Both the position numbers and the translations under genes were made by a program. From Chitinophagaceae bacterium (lineage in GTDB: Bacteria > Bacteroidota > Bacteroidia > Chitinophagales > Chitinophagaceae), in assembly GCA_016713085.1 (NCBI GenBank), contig JADJPV010000002.1, positions 868,001-932,000 on the forward strand: DNA of 64,000 nt. The letters are read 5' to 3'. Shown here in pieces: positions 56,597 through 64,000 of this stretch. The notes under the pieces were generated by a model. The model ran no database searches, was not told the origin of the DNA, and was given only the letters and a program-made list of their open reading frames with translations. Each line of letters opens with the position of its first letter. The stretch's first letter is position 1.

Positions 56597-57849
56597 ATGA
56601 AAAAATTTCTTTTCGCAGCGATTGCTGTTATGTTTAGCCTCGGTCTTTCAGCTCAGGATATTAAGAAAGTAAAGGCAGCTTTTGACAAGAAGGATTGGGT
56701 TAAAGCCAAGGAATCTGTTGACCTGGCAATGGCCAATGAAAAAGAACAGAAAAACTGGGAAGCCTGGTATTACAAAGGATTGATTTATGGCCAGGTTGCA
56801 AAGACGCCAACTTAAAAGCTACTGTTCCTGATGCATGGATGCAGTCGTTCCAGGCTTATCAAAAAGCAACCGAACTAGATAAAAAGGCGGCAGAGTTATA
56901 CATGATGACCCGCAGCTATCCGGTATTTGATAACTACCTGGAATTACAGCGTGAGGGAAATGCTTTTTACAACAATAAAGATTATGAAAATGCGCTGGTT
57001 CGTTACAAGCAGGCCGACCAGGTTGGCCGGTTCATTTACAATAATAAGTGGGCACTCACAGCAGTAGATACAATTCTTTACTACTATGCAGGAGCAGCTG
57101 CGATGCAGATTGAAAAAATGGATGAAGCCATTTCCTATTTCCAGAAGATCTGCGATTCAAGTATTGCAGGAGACGGATTTGATGTTTGTTACCGTTATGT
57201 AACTTATTATTACGATCAGAAAAAGGATGAAGTAAATGCACAGAAGTATGCTGCATTAGGCCGTAAGATGTATCCAGGCGACACTTATTACGACAAACTT
57301 GATCTGGACAAAGCAAAAAAGAAAGGCATCGGACCCGAACTGTTTAAAAAGTACGATGAGGTAATAGCAAAAGAGCCCAAGGATTATGAAATGCGTTACG
57401 ACTATGCAGCTGAAATGTTCAACTGGCTGTATATGGATCAAAAAACACCGGCAGCTGAGAAGCCAACATATTTTGAAAAGATCGTAACACAATTAAAAGC
57501 CTGCATAGAATTGAATCCGAAAGAGCCAGATGGTCATCTGTTAATGGGTAAAGCTTATTTTAATGAAGCTGCAGCTATCCAGGATGAACTGAAACTGGTA
57601 AAAGGAAGTACACCGGCAGATACACAGAAGAAGAGCGAGTTTAAAAAGAAAATGGAAGACAAAATGAAAGAAGCGATTCCGCATCTTGAAAATGGGTTGG
57701 CCATTTATGAAGCCATGACTGCAGATCAGTTAAAAGACAAAAGAAATAAGAACGAGTATAAAACTACTTTATACCTTTTAACTGATGCAAACAGGTTCCT
57801 GGGAAATACAGAGAAAGAAAAATGTATCAGAAAAAGTATGATGTATTGA
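56597..57849 (+). CDS. Exported tetratricopeptide-repeat protein (frameshifted)
   Basis: About 417 residues. Signal peptide MKKFLFAAIAVMFSLGLSAQ. Helical repeat pairs follow (IKKVKAAFDKKDWVKAKESVD, NKDYENALVRYKQADQVGRF, KMDEAISYFQKICDS). One A is missing at 56799-56801, after which it reads VAKDANLKATVPDAWMQS. TPR-type helices suggest a periplasmic scaffold for protein contacts. It is transcribed after gyrA with 45 bases between, but no functional link is known. Confidence 0.75.
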
Positions 57850-57875
57850 ATCAGTAATTCAGTTCATCTTATCAT

Positions 57876-57908
57876 AAAAAAAGGCTGTCCAAACGGACGG
57901 TCTTTTTT
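57876..57908 (+). terminator. Terminator after the TPR gene
   Basis: AAGGCTGTCC and GGACGGTCTT pair through two G-T steps, with an AAAC loop and a tract of six T. Confidence 0.8.
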
Positions 57909-57934
57909 AATACATTTAAGTAAACAAGCGAATC

Positions 57935-58534
57935 ATGTCTTTATTATTAAACCGGTCTGAATTTGGTGACCCGAAAAATGCCGGTAATGTTTTAAGCAAA
58001 GAGGAAACCACTCAATTATTAAATGACTGGGTTAAGAATGAACGGCTGCAGCTCCACATGAAACAGGTTGCCCGTTTAATGCGTTACTGGGCTGCTGAGC
58101 AGGAACATTTAGATGAAGCTGATCAGTGGCGCTGGGAAATGGCCGGCTTACTCCACGACGCTGATTGGGATCAATGGCCCGAACAGCATTGCAAAAAAAT
58201 CATTGAAGAACTGGAAGCAAGAAATATTGATCCGGAAATTATCCGGGCAATTGCAAGTCATGGCCCAAATCATTTTGGTGTAGAGCCTGTTACCAGGATG
58301 GATAAAATGTTATATGCTTTTGATGAACTCAGTGGATTGATTCATGCATATTCGTTAATGCGGCCGGAAGGTTATGCAGGTATGGAACTGAAAGGCGTGA
58401 AGAAACGTTTAAAGGAAAAAAGTTTTGCAGCAAATGTCAGCAGGGAAGAAATTGCTGATGCAATGAACAGGGCTGGGGTGGAATTAGATGTGATTATTGA
58501 ATTTACTATTGAGAAACAGCGCTCATTTATTTAA
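57935..58534 (+). CDS. HD-domain phosphohydrolase
   Basis: 199 residues. HD-type metal ligands are seen as LQLHMKQVARLM (His), AGLLHDADWDQW (His-Asp), AIASHGPN (His) and a final Asp in LYAFDELSGL. Single domain with no signal. Likely a cytoplasmic phosphohydrolase acting on a nucleotide or similar phosphate ester. Its last 8 bases overlap the stop of the convergent small gene at 58527. Confidence 0.85.
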   Translation: MSLLLNRSEFGDPKNAGNVLSKEETTQLLNDWVKNERLQLHMKQVARLMRYWAAEQEHLDEADQWRWEMAGLLHDADWDQWPEQHCKKIIEELEARNIDPEIIRAIASHGPNHFGVEPVTRMDKMLYAFDELSGLIHAYSLMRPEGYAGMELKGVKKRLKEKSFAANVSREEIADAMNRAGVELDVIIEFTIEKQRSFI

Positions 58535-58775
58535 AGTCAGGTATCAATTTTGGAAGGAGATTCTGCATAGCCATAAGAGTTAAATACTGGTCACACTTTG
58601 GCTCTAATCTATAATTCCCATCAATAGTTTTAACTGCATCAACACTTGCTTTGAAAAGTATGCAATCTATCATTACTGGTTCTAATAATCCGTTGACAAA
58701 CTCATCAAGTGTTTTTTGTTCTTCAGGCGTTGGCTGGTATTTCCATCTTTCATGTATGACATTCACTTTAATCAT
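58527..58775 (-). CDS. Hypothetical protein (82 aa)
   Basis: No family recognised. Small soluble protein starting MIKVNVIHERWKYQPTPEEQ and ending LLPKLIPDFK, with a helical middle. The first 15 residues read like a short beta strand and a proline turn. Its 3' end overlaps the HD gene. Confidence 0.5.
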   Translation of the reverse strand: MIKVNVIHERWKYQPTPEEQKTLDEFVNGLLEPVMIDCILFKASVDAVKTIDGNYRLEPKCDQYLTLMAMQNLLPKLIPDFK

Positions 58776-58829
58776 GGTTATTTAATTTTACAACTGAGCC
58801 GTGTGTTTCTTAGTCTTATTTCTATTTTG

Positions 58830-59270
58830 TTAAAAGAATGACTTCCATTCTATTGCTAGGTACATCAACACGAGTATTGCCACAGCATTTAAAACCAAAA
58901 CTATAGTCTTAGCAAGATTGTAAATAGCCTTAATGGTTTCAGTAGTTTGTTTGTATCTATACGGTCTTTTTTTGAGTATAAAGTAAGGAGATTCAAGAAA
59001 AGTGAAACCTTCAAAGGAGAGTCTGTAAATGTTATCCTCACTAACAATTTTTTCTTTTGAAGAAAGCACTTCTTTAGTAAATACGTCAAAAGTACCTGTG
59101 ATTTTTTTATCTATGCTTTTGCCAGAATTTATATAACCGTCTTTTTCTAATTTAATTATGATTGCATCGCAATCTAATTCGGGCTTATCTTTTACAATCT
59201 GAATAAACTTTGTGTAATCATGCTTTTCTTTTAGATAATTAAGCATGTTATCTAAATCATCAATCTTCAT
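58830..59270 (-). CDS. Hypothetical protein with C-terminal membrane helix (146 aa)
   Basis: No family recognised. The N-terminal soluble region (MKIDDLDNMLNYLKEKHDYT, then ELDCDAIIIKLEKDGYI) resembles small winged-helix-type modules: helix, helix, DGYI strand, then YRLSFEGFTF. A basic stretch RPYRYKQTTE and one hydrophobic helix near the C-terminus (TIVLVLNAVAILVLMYLAI) follow. A membrane-tethered DNA- or protein-binding factor is possible but unproven. AT-rich compared with neighbours. Confidence 0.5.
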   Translation of the reverse strand: MKIDDLDNMLNYLKEKHDYTKFIQIVKDKPELDCDAIIIKLEKDGYINSGKSIDKKITGTFDVFTKEVLSSKEKIVSEDNIYRLSFEGFTFLESPYFILKKRPYRYKQTTETIKAIYNLAKTIVLVLNAVAILVLMYLAIEWKSFF

Positions 59271-59433
59271 AGCAGGGTGTATTTAATTTTAGAATACTTC
59301 AATATACTCAAGATAGTTGTAGTTCCCACGAGTGAGTATGTCTTTTGCGAAGGAGTACTTAACATAAGGTTAGACAAAACATTATACGAATAAAAGATAA
59401 TCTTTTAAAATTGACCTTATGACCAAGAATTAC

Positions 59434-60417
59434 CTATTTTATTTGAGCCTTAAAATAGTCAAGCTCAGGATTGAAATCAAGCTCAGGATTAGCATTCGCA
59501 AGTACTAATACCTTTTCAAGTTGCTGTTTCAAAAACTGCTGGTGCTGATTGGAGCCGGGGTGAAAAGCCTTGTGATTTTTTGCTGTAACAATCTGTTTGA
59601 TTTCTTTACTTAGTTGTACAGTCGATTCCTGGAACGCATAATCAGAAAATTTTTCCATCACAAACTGAGTGGCGGCATAATTGGGATGCGACAGGTCGAT
59701 ATCATAAAAACGGTAATCACGCAACACATCAATCACCAGTTCATAAGCCGGGAAATAAAACAGCCGGTCGAACTTGTTTACCAGATGATGAACCGTTTCA
59801 AGCAGGCGGGCCTTGCTCCGGTTATTTTCAACCACTCCATCCCTGAGATGACGAACCGGGCTGATGGTGAAAATGATCTTCAGCTTTGGATTAAAATGAA
59901 ACAGCTGGTGCAGTGTGTTATCTAATGTGGCAATCTGTTCGTCAATTGGGATCAGATATTTATCAAACCACTGCGCCGGTGCTTTATGGCAATTGGCAAC
60001 AAACTGTCCGGTTTCCTTCAATTTATATACAAAGGAAGAACCAAGCGTAATAATGATCCATTCTGCATCCTTTAAAAACTCATGAGCTTTCTGCTGCGAT
60101 TGATTAATCTGTGTAAGACAGGCTTCCTTTTCCGGGTTTGAAAAACGGCTGTGATGATTCCAGCTTTGCCACAGTTCATTATATTGAAACAGATCCTGCT
60201 CACTGTATTGTTTACACTGTATATAAGAAACCAAACTGCTGCACACACTCATCGGTTCAAACAAAATCCCATTTGGGTTTTGCAGGGTTTGAAATTTCAG
60301 CTCCTGCAGGTTATTGCCGATATGTTCGGTAAAGCAACTCCCAACCAGCATGATCTTATGATGATAAGTAATTGGTGCCGGTAAAGGTTTGATATCAATA
60401 GTTGTAAGAAAATTCAT
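59434..60417 (-). CDS. GSCFA-domain protein
   Basis: 327 residues with the naming signature VGSCFTEHIGNNL near the N-terminus (SGNH-hydrolase-like GS.F block), followed by NPNGILFEPMSV, WIITLGSSFVY (GSSFVY helix), FTISPVRHLRDGV and YFPAYELVIDVLRDYRFYD with HPNYAATQFV. A GSCFA domain is likely an esterase-like fold, and the enzymatic activity is not established. It starts at the last base of the HMG-CoA lyase gene on the same strand, so the two are translationally coupled. Confidence 0.88.
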   Translation of the reverse strand: MNFLTTIDIKPLPAPITYHHKIMLVGSCFTEHIGNNLQELKFQTLQNPNGILFEPMSVCSSLVSYIQCKQYSEQDLFQYNELWQSWNHHSRFSNPEKEACLTQINQSQQKAHEFLKDAEWIIITLGSSFVYKLKETGQFVANCHKAPAQWFDKYLIPIDEQIATLDNTLHQLFHFNPKLKIIFTISPVRHLRDGVVENNRSKARLLETVHHLVNKFDRLFYFPAYELVIDVLRDYRFYDIDLSHPNYAATQFVMEKFSDYAFQESTVQLSKEIKQIVTAKNHKAFHPGSNQHQQFLKQQLEKVLVLANANPELDFNPELDYFKAQIK

Positions 60418-61277
60418 CAGTTAAATAGTTCGTCGGCCAGTTGCAGACTTTTTTGTAAGGCTTCTTTGTTTACATGCAAATCAGACCCAGTTTCAAAAAA
60501 ATGGATCATCTTTTCGGTATCCATATTTCCCACCAGTTCATCATTGGCCATCGGGCATCCGCCAATTCCTTTTAATGCACCATCAAAACGTTTACAGCCT
60601 GCAGAATATGCGGCTTCTAATTTCTCTTTCCAGTTCAATGAAGTGGAATGCAGGTGAACACCGATCTCTGTTTGAGGTAACTGCTCAATTAAATAAGCAG
60701 TCATCCGTTTTACCTGTTCTGCAGTTGCCAATCCAACAGTATCGGCTAAGGAAAGTATTTCAATATCTAAACCCACCAGTTTTTCAGCCCATTCAAAAAC
60801 AATTTCTTCACTCCATTGATCGCCGTAAGGGTTCCCAAAACCCATAGACAAATACACGACTAACTGTTTCTTGTTTTTTATACAGAGTTCCTGGATGGCC
60901 TCTACCCTTTTTAATGATTCGTTAATTGAACTGTTTGTATTACGCTGCTGAAAAGTTTCTGAAACAGAAAAGGGGAACCCGAGATAAGTAATTTCGTCAA
61001 ACACAACTGCATCTTCCGCACCACGTTCGTTTGCAACAATGGCAAGTAGTTTTGTTTTACCGGTTCCCAAATCCAAATTCCTTACAACCTCTTTTGTGTC
61101 GGCCATTTGCGGAATTGCTTTGGCTGAAACAAAACTGCCGAAATCAATGGTATCAAAACCCACCTGCAGTAAGGTATTGATGTACTGAATCTTTTTTTCA
61201 GTTGGGATAATTGTTTTCCATCCCTGCATGGCATCACGGGGGCATTCGATCAGTTTAAGTCTTTGTTCTTTCATCAT
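60417..61277 (-). CDS. Hydroxymethylglutaryl-CoA lyase
   Basis: 286 residues, TIM-barrel HMGL-like. It cleaves HMG-CoA to acetoacetate and acetyl-CoA in leucine breakdown. Seen: KLIECPRDAMQGWKTIIPTE (catalytic Arg-Asp), DFGSFVSAKAIPQMADT, LSLADTVGLATAEQVKRM, HLHSTSLNW (metal His pair) and the active-site Cys in GIGGCPMANDELVGN. It overlaps the GSCFA gene by one base. Confidence 0.88.
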   Translation of the reverse strand: MMKEQRLKLIECPRDAMQGWKTIIPTEKKIQYINTLLQVGFDTIDFGSFVSAKAIPQMADTKEVVRNLDLGTGKTKLLAIVANERGAEDAVVFDEITYLGFPFSVSETFQQRNTNSSINESLKRVEAIQELCIKNKKQLVVYLSMGFGNPYGDQWSEEIVFEWAEKLVGLDIEILSLADTVGLATAEQVKRMTAYLIEQLPQTEIGVHLHSTSLNWKEKLEAAYSAGCKRFDGALKGIGGCPMANDELVGNMDTEKMIHFFETGSDLHVNKEALQKSLQLADELFN

Positions 61278-61310
61278 AATGATCCTGCAAAAGTAAGCGA
61301 AGCGTCAGTC

Positions 61311-62303
61311 TTAAACCTTCAGGGAGTCCATCTTTTCACGCATTTTATTAAAGAACTTATTCCTTTCCTTCTCACCCGTTCCGCTGATCTGGTGAGAGCG
61401 GCTTACAAGGGTGAAGAAATTTTCAAATGCTTTTTGTGTAAAGCGTTCGTCTTTGGTGATTAAATAGCTTAAAACATTATACGTAACAAATGACAGCTTC
61501 ATTTCATTCAGTTCCATCAAAATGGTGTTACTGCCAATGATCACCTCATTTACATAAAACTGAAGCGGAGCCCTGTAAACAATTTCATTATCGCCGGGCA
61601 TAAACTTGATGCCTTTTTCAACTTCCAGCTGAATATGATCCAGGCATTTCTGAAATGATTCGATTATGATATTTACATCTTCTTTATGTTTAAAATATCC
61701 ACCATCCTTGTAATATTGAATCTGGCTGATGGTGCTGATAATACTTTCTGCATTCCACAATTCAAGTGAAGGGATTTTGTTATACTCTTTTATAATTTCC
61801 TGTCCCAATTGAAAACAGTCGAGCATAGGATATTCTTCCAGGGAAAATAGTTTGCTGCGGTAATCAGGATGATCCTTGATTGTTTTGCTCCAGAAAAAAG
61901 TTTTAAAAGCTGCAATTTCAGGGAACAGATAAAAGTGAAAAAATGTAATATCCTTACAGAAATAGTGCATCTTTTTATTGGGAAAAGTATTGAAATACTT
62001 CATGTATTCGAGCATTGCTTTCAGATAGTCAGAAAATTCAAACCGTTCTTCATTTATTTCAGGCGCCCTGAAAACCACCATTTCATTCTGCAGCTGTAAT
62101 ACCTGATCAATGGAAATTTTATAATGCTCACTTAATGTTTTCAATTCGGTTAAGGAAATCTCTTTCTCAGCTCTGATTCGCCTGTAAGCACTATCGTTAC
62201 TGATGTGCAGTAGTTCAGCAACTTTATCAACCATTGATATATGTGAAGGAAGCGAGGCTTTGATATGCTGAAAAAAAAGCAGCTGGGGGTTTGCTGTATC
62301 CAT
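61311..62303 (-). CDS. Helix-turn-helix transcriptional regulator (330 aa)
   Basis: The N-terminal helix-turn-helix (about residues 22-70) reads MVDKVAELLHISNDSAYRRI and LTELKTLSEHYKISIDQV, like the BetR/XRE-type DNA-binding domains of Bacteroidota. The remaining 260 residues are a helical, aromatic-rich sensory or oligomerisation domain with no recognised ligand site. Divergently placed from the outer-membrane gene at 62550. A perfect 14-bp palindrome (62509-62522) in that gap is a candidate binding site. Confidence 0.65.
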   Translation of the reverse strand: MDTANPQLLFFQHIKASLPSHISMVDKVAELLHISNDSAYRRIRAEKEISLTELKTLSEHYKISIDQVLQLQNEMVVFRAPEINEERFEFSDYLKAMLEYMKYFNTFPNKKMHYFCKDITFFHFYLFPEIAAFKTFFWSKTIKDHPDYRSKLFSLEEYPMLDCFQLGQEIIKEYNKIPSLELWNAESIISTISQIQYYKDGGYFKHKEDVNIIIESFQKCLDHIQLEVEKGIKFMPGDNEIVYRAPLQFYVNEVIIGSNTILMELNEMKLSFVTYNVLSYLITKDERFTQKAFENFFTLVSRSHQISGTGEKERNKFFNKMREKMDSLKV

Positions 62304-62508
62304 GATTGATTGATTTTGGGAGTTTCTGCAAATCAGCCTGTCATTATTTGCAGAAATAGATAATTACAGGTAAGATAACGAGGTTTTTCGCAAATCGCAA
62401 TACCCTTCAACACGCAGAAGTTCACGATTTGTAGTAGTAACCGCCAAACTAAAATAATGAACCGTATAAAGCAATTGGGAAAGGGGGTGTGGCAGAAGTA
62501 GGTTTGAG

Positions 62509-62522
62509 TTGTCAATTGACAA
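62509..62522. promoter_or_regulatory. Perfect 14-bp palindrome, candidate operator
   Basis: TTGTCAATTGACAA, 27 bases before the outer-membrane gene start and 206 bases from the divergent HTH regulator gene. Symmetric sites of this size are typical for dimeric regulators. The link to the neighbouring regulator is inference. Confidence 0.5.
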
Positions 62523-62549
62523 TTTACTTACATTAAAAATTTAAAAAAC

Positions 62550-63209
62550 ATGAAAAAGATTTTAACATTGACTGTGACACTTATCATTATTGCTCTTGCA
62601 GTAAAAGCACAATCTCCCAGGTTTGGTTTTAATTCAGGTATTGCGTTGGCCAATATGAGTTATAAAGATGAAGATGGTAAAGAAAAATCAGATAGCAGGA
62701 TTGGTCTTAATGCGGGAATCATGGTCGATATTCCTATTGGTCATAATCTCAGTATTCAGCCGGGAATAAATTTTATTCAAAAAGGTGCAAAAGAAAAGGA
62801 AACTGAAGGAACTTATTCAATGGAAGCATCGACGAGGATTAATTATCTCGAAGTACCGGTGAACTTTGTTTACAAAGCTCCGGTTAAAAAAGGCCATTTG
62901 TTTATTGGAGCAGGCCCATCAGCCGGGTATGCTTTAAAAGGTAATGTGAAAACAAAATTTTCAGATGGTCAAACAACAGAAACTGAGGAAAATAAAATCT
63001 ATATCGGAAATAAGGACGATGATGACCTGAAGCCTTTTGAACTATCAATGAATGTTTTGGGAGGCTATGAATTTAATTCAGGTTTTCAGATTGCCGTAAA
63101 CTATAATAGAAGTTTGAATAACCTGTTAACTGGTGATACCGGGTCTTCATCTTTACGAAACAGTTACTTTGGAATTAAGATTGGTTATCTGTTAAGAAAA
63201 AGAAATTAA
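62550..63209 (+). CDS. Porin-family outer-membrane beta-barrel protein
   Basis: 219 residues. Signal peptide MKKILTLTVTLIIIALAVKAQ is followed by FGFNSGIALANMSYKDEDGK and strands including GIMVDIPIGHNLSIQPGINF, INYLEVPVNFVYKAP and FIGAGPSAGYALKG, with the closing aromatic strand SYFGIKIGYLL. It matches the PorT/OMP_b-brl_2 type. Role unknown. Its gene may be controlled by the upstream HTH regulator. Confidence 0.8.
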   Translation: MKKILTLTVTLIIIALAVKAQSPRFGFNSGIALANMSYKDEDGKEKSDSRIGLNAGIMVDIPIGHNLSIQPGINFIQKGAKEKETEGTYSMEASTRINYLEVPVNFVYKAPVKKGHLFIGAGPSAGYALKGNVKTKFSDGQTTETEENKIYIGNKDDDDLKPFELSMNVLGGYEFNSGFQIAVNYNRSLNNLLTGDTGSSSLRNSYFGIKIGYLLRKRN

Positions 63210-63232
63210 TTTTTCCAATCAAAGCAATCTTT

Positions 63233-63466
63233 ATGGAACATTACTTTGACGAAACAAAAGGTGATCTTAAATATATACTTGAAGAACAAAGAAGAAAAGA
63301 AGGAAATGGAACAGGGCAGGAAGATTTTATTCCAAAGAAGAAATCAAGTTTCAGCGGGTTCTTTAAACGGTTAAAGAATCTGCTATTCAAAAACAAGTTG
63401 AAAGAAACTATTTCGAAAGATGATAATAACGTAATCTGTTATATTCTCTGCTTCATCACTTCATAA
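63233..63466 (+). CDS. Hypothetical basic protein (77 aa), 3' end doubtful
   Basis: No family recognised. A soluble, strongly charged sequence starts MEHYFDETKGDLKYILEEQ, then has Lys-rich helical segments (FFKRLKNLLFKNKLKE). It starts 23 bases after the barrel gene. Its last 28 bases overlap the 3' end of rlmB on the other strand, so its true stop may be displaced by an indel. Confidence 0.4.
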   Translation: MEHYFDETKGDLKYILEEQRRKEGNGTGQEDFIPKKKSSFSGFFKRLKNLLFKNKLKETISKDDNNVICYILCFITS

Positions 63467-64000
63467 AGGATCATACCCGTTGCTATCGAAACATTCAAAC
63501 TTTCAAAATCTCCTTTCATGGGGATTTTGAAAGTTTCATCACAGATCTTCATCAGTCCGGGAAAACACCTTTCTCCTCCCCTCCCATTATAATGGCACAG
63601 GGTTCTTTGAAGTCGCAGTCATAAACAACTTTCGTTGCTGTCATTTCACTCGCCAGTACTTTGATGCCGTTGAGATGAAGATCATCAACAGCTTTCATTA
63701 AACTGTTCACACGGCAAATGGCAATCTGTTCCAATGCACCGGCACTGGTCAATATTGCATCTTCATTCAATGCACCAACTCCTTTATCAGGAATAATGAT
63801 GGCCTGTACACCACAGCAAAAAGCTGTGCGTGCAATACCGCCAATATTGCGGATATCAGTAATTCCATCAAGAATAAGAAACAAGGGTGTTTCACCTTTA
63901 TCAACCACCCATGAAATCACTTCCTGCAGATCCTGGTAGCGGATCTTTGACAATTGTGCAATGATTCCTTCGTGTCCCTGGATATTATAACCATTCAGTT
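63439..64000 (-). CDS. rlmB: 23S rRNA (guanosine-2'-O)-methyltransferase RlmB-like (5' end outside the window, frameshifted)
   Basis: SpoU/TrmH-family knot methyltransferase. Seen: LSKIRYQDLQEVISWV, the SAM-knot block FLILDGITDIRNIGGIARTAFCCG, then AIIIPDKGVGALNEDAILTSAGALEQI and AIIMGGEEKGV. One G is missing near 63558. Fixed, the end reads FPGLMKICDETFKIPMKGDF, then ESLNVSIATGMILYEVMKQRI and stop at 63439. The N-terminal substrate-binding part begins beyond position 64000. Modification of G2251 is inferred from the family. Confidence 0.88.

Noticed and set aside
1..64000. tRNA, rRNA, tmRNA or riboswitch genes
   Set aside because: I looked for the T-loop GTTCGAATC pattern, tmRNA ends and common riboswitch cores and saw none, although a covariance search would be more sensitive.

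Overview
The window looks like a chromosomal segment of a Bacteroidota bacterium, probably class Chitinophagia (Chitinophagaceae-like). The evidence is a type IX secretion sorting domain, many outer-membrane beta-barrels, a fused aspartate kinase/homoserine dehydrogenase, a b558-type succinate dehydrogenase, a DUF6089 protein, TAnnTTTG-type promoter boxes and few Shine-Dalgarno sites. Genes are mostly housekeeping and run in short operons on both strands. No rRNA, tRNA, prophage, CRISPR array or plasmid gene was seen. At least 20 single-base frameshifts, mostly in A or G runs, break otherwise intact and often essential genes (gyrA, parE, thrA, thrC, sdhC, rlmB). I read these as uncorrected long-read assembly errors and report the affected genes as whole reconstructed units. 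Layout: 0-3 kb holds the end of an outer-membrane protein, a thioesterase, a TonB-like protein, a YdeI-family protein and small unknowns. 3-9.5 kb holds parE and parC, separated by a methyltransferase, a DUF1835 and a DUF4260 gene. 9.5-14.8 kb holds a SET-domain gene, smpB, accD, fba and a GT39-like membrane protein. 14.8-15.5 kb is gene-free and carries a candidate non-coding RNA of about 670 nt on the minus strand, with its own promoter, repeated A-rich motifs and a terminator. 15.7-22.3 kb holds a cysteine synthase/CBS fusion, an ECF sigma factor with a likely anti-sigma partner, an S41 protease, and an amino-sugar kinase plus MurQ pair for cell-wall recycling. 22.3-27.7 kb is the threonine operon thrA-thrB-thrC, preceded by a short leader peptide with seven consecutive Thr codons then Ile (a probable attenuator), and invaded by GC-rich palindromes that even enter the reading frames. 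27.7-31.2 kb is an ATP-grasp / alpha-E / transglutaminase cassette. 33.2-37 kb is the sdhCAB operon. 37-38.9 kb holds a REP-associated tyrosine transposase flanked by matching palindromes, a TMEM175-like channel and a field of hairpins. 39-45.3 kb holds a very large surface protein, a coiled-coil protein, a 3'-5' exonuclease and holA. 45.4-58.5 kb holds glmM, a cysteine desulfurase, a flavin amine oxidase, a blue-copper T9SS cargo protein, a GH13 amylase, tryptophan 2,3-dioxygenase, a DUF6089 barrel, gyrA, a TPR protein and an HD hydrolase. 58.5-64 kb holds small unknowns, a GSCFA protein, HMG-CoA lyase, an HTH regulator, an outer-membrane porin-like protein and the 3' part of rlmB. The most interesting items are the candidate ncRNA at 14.8-15.5 kb, the Thr leader peptide, and the transposase with its palindromic repeat families.
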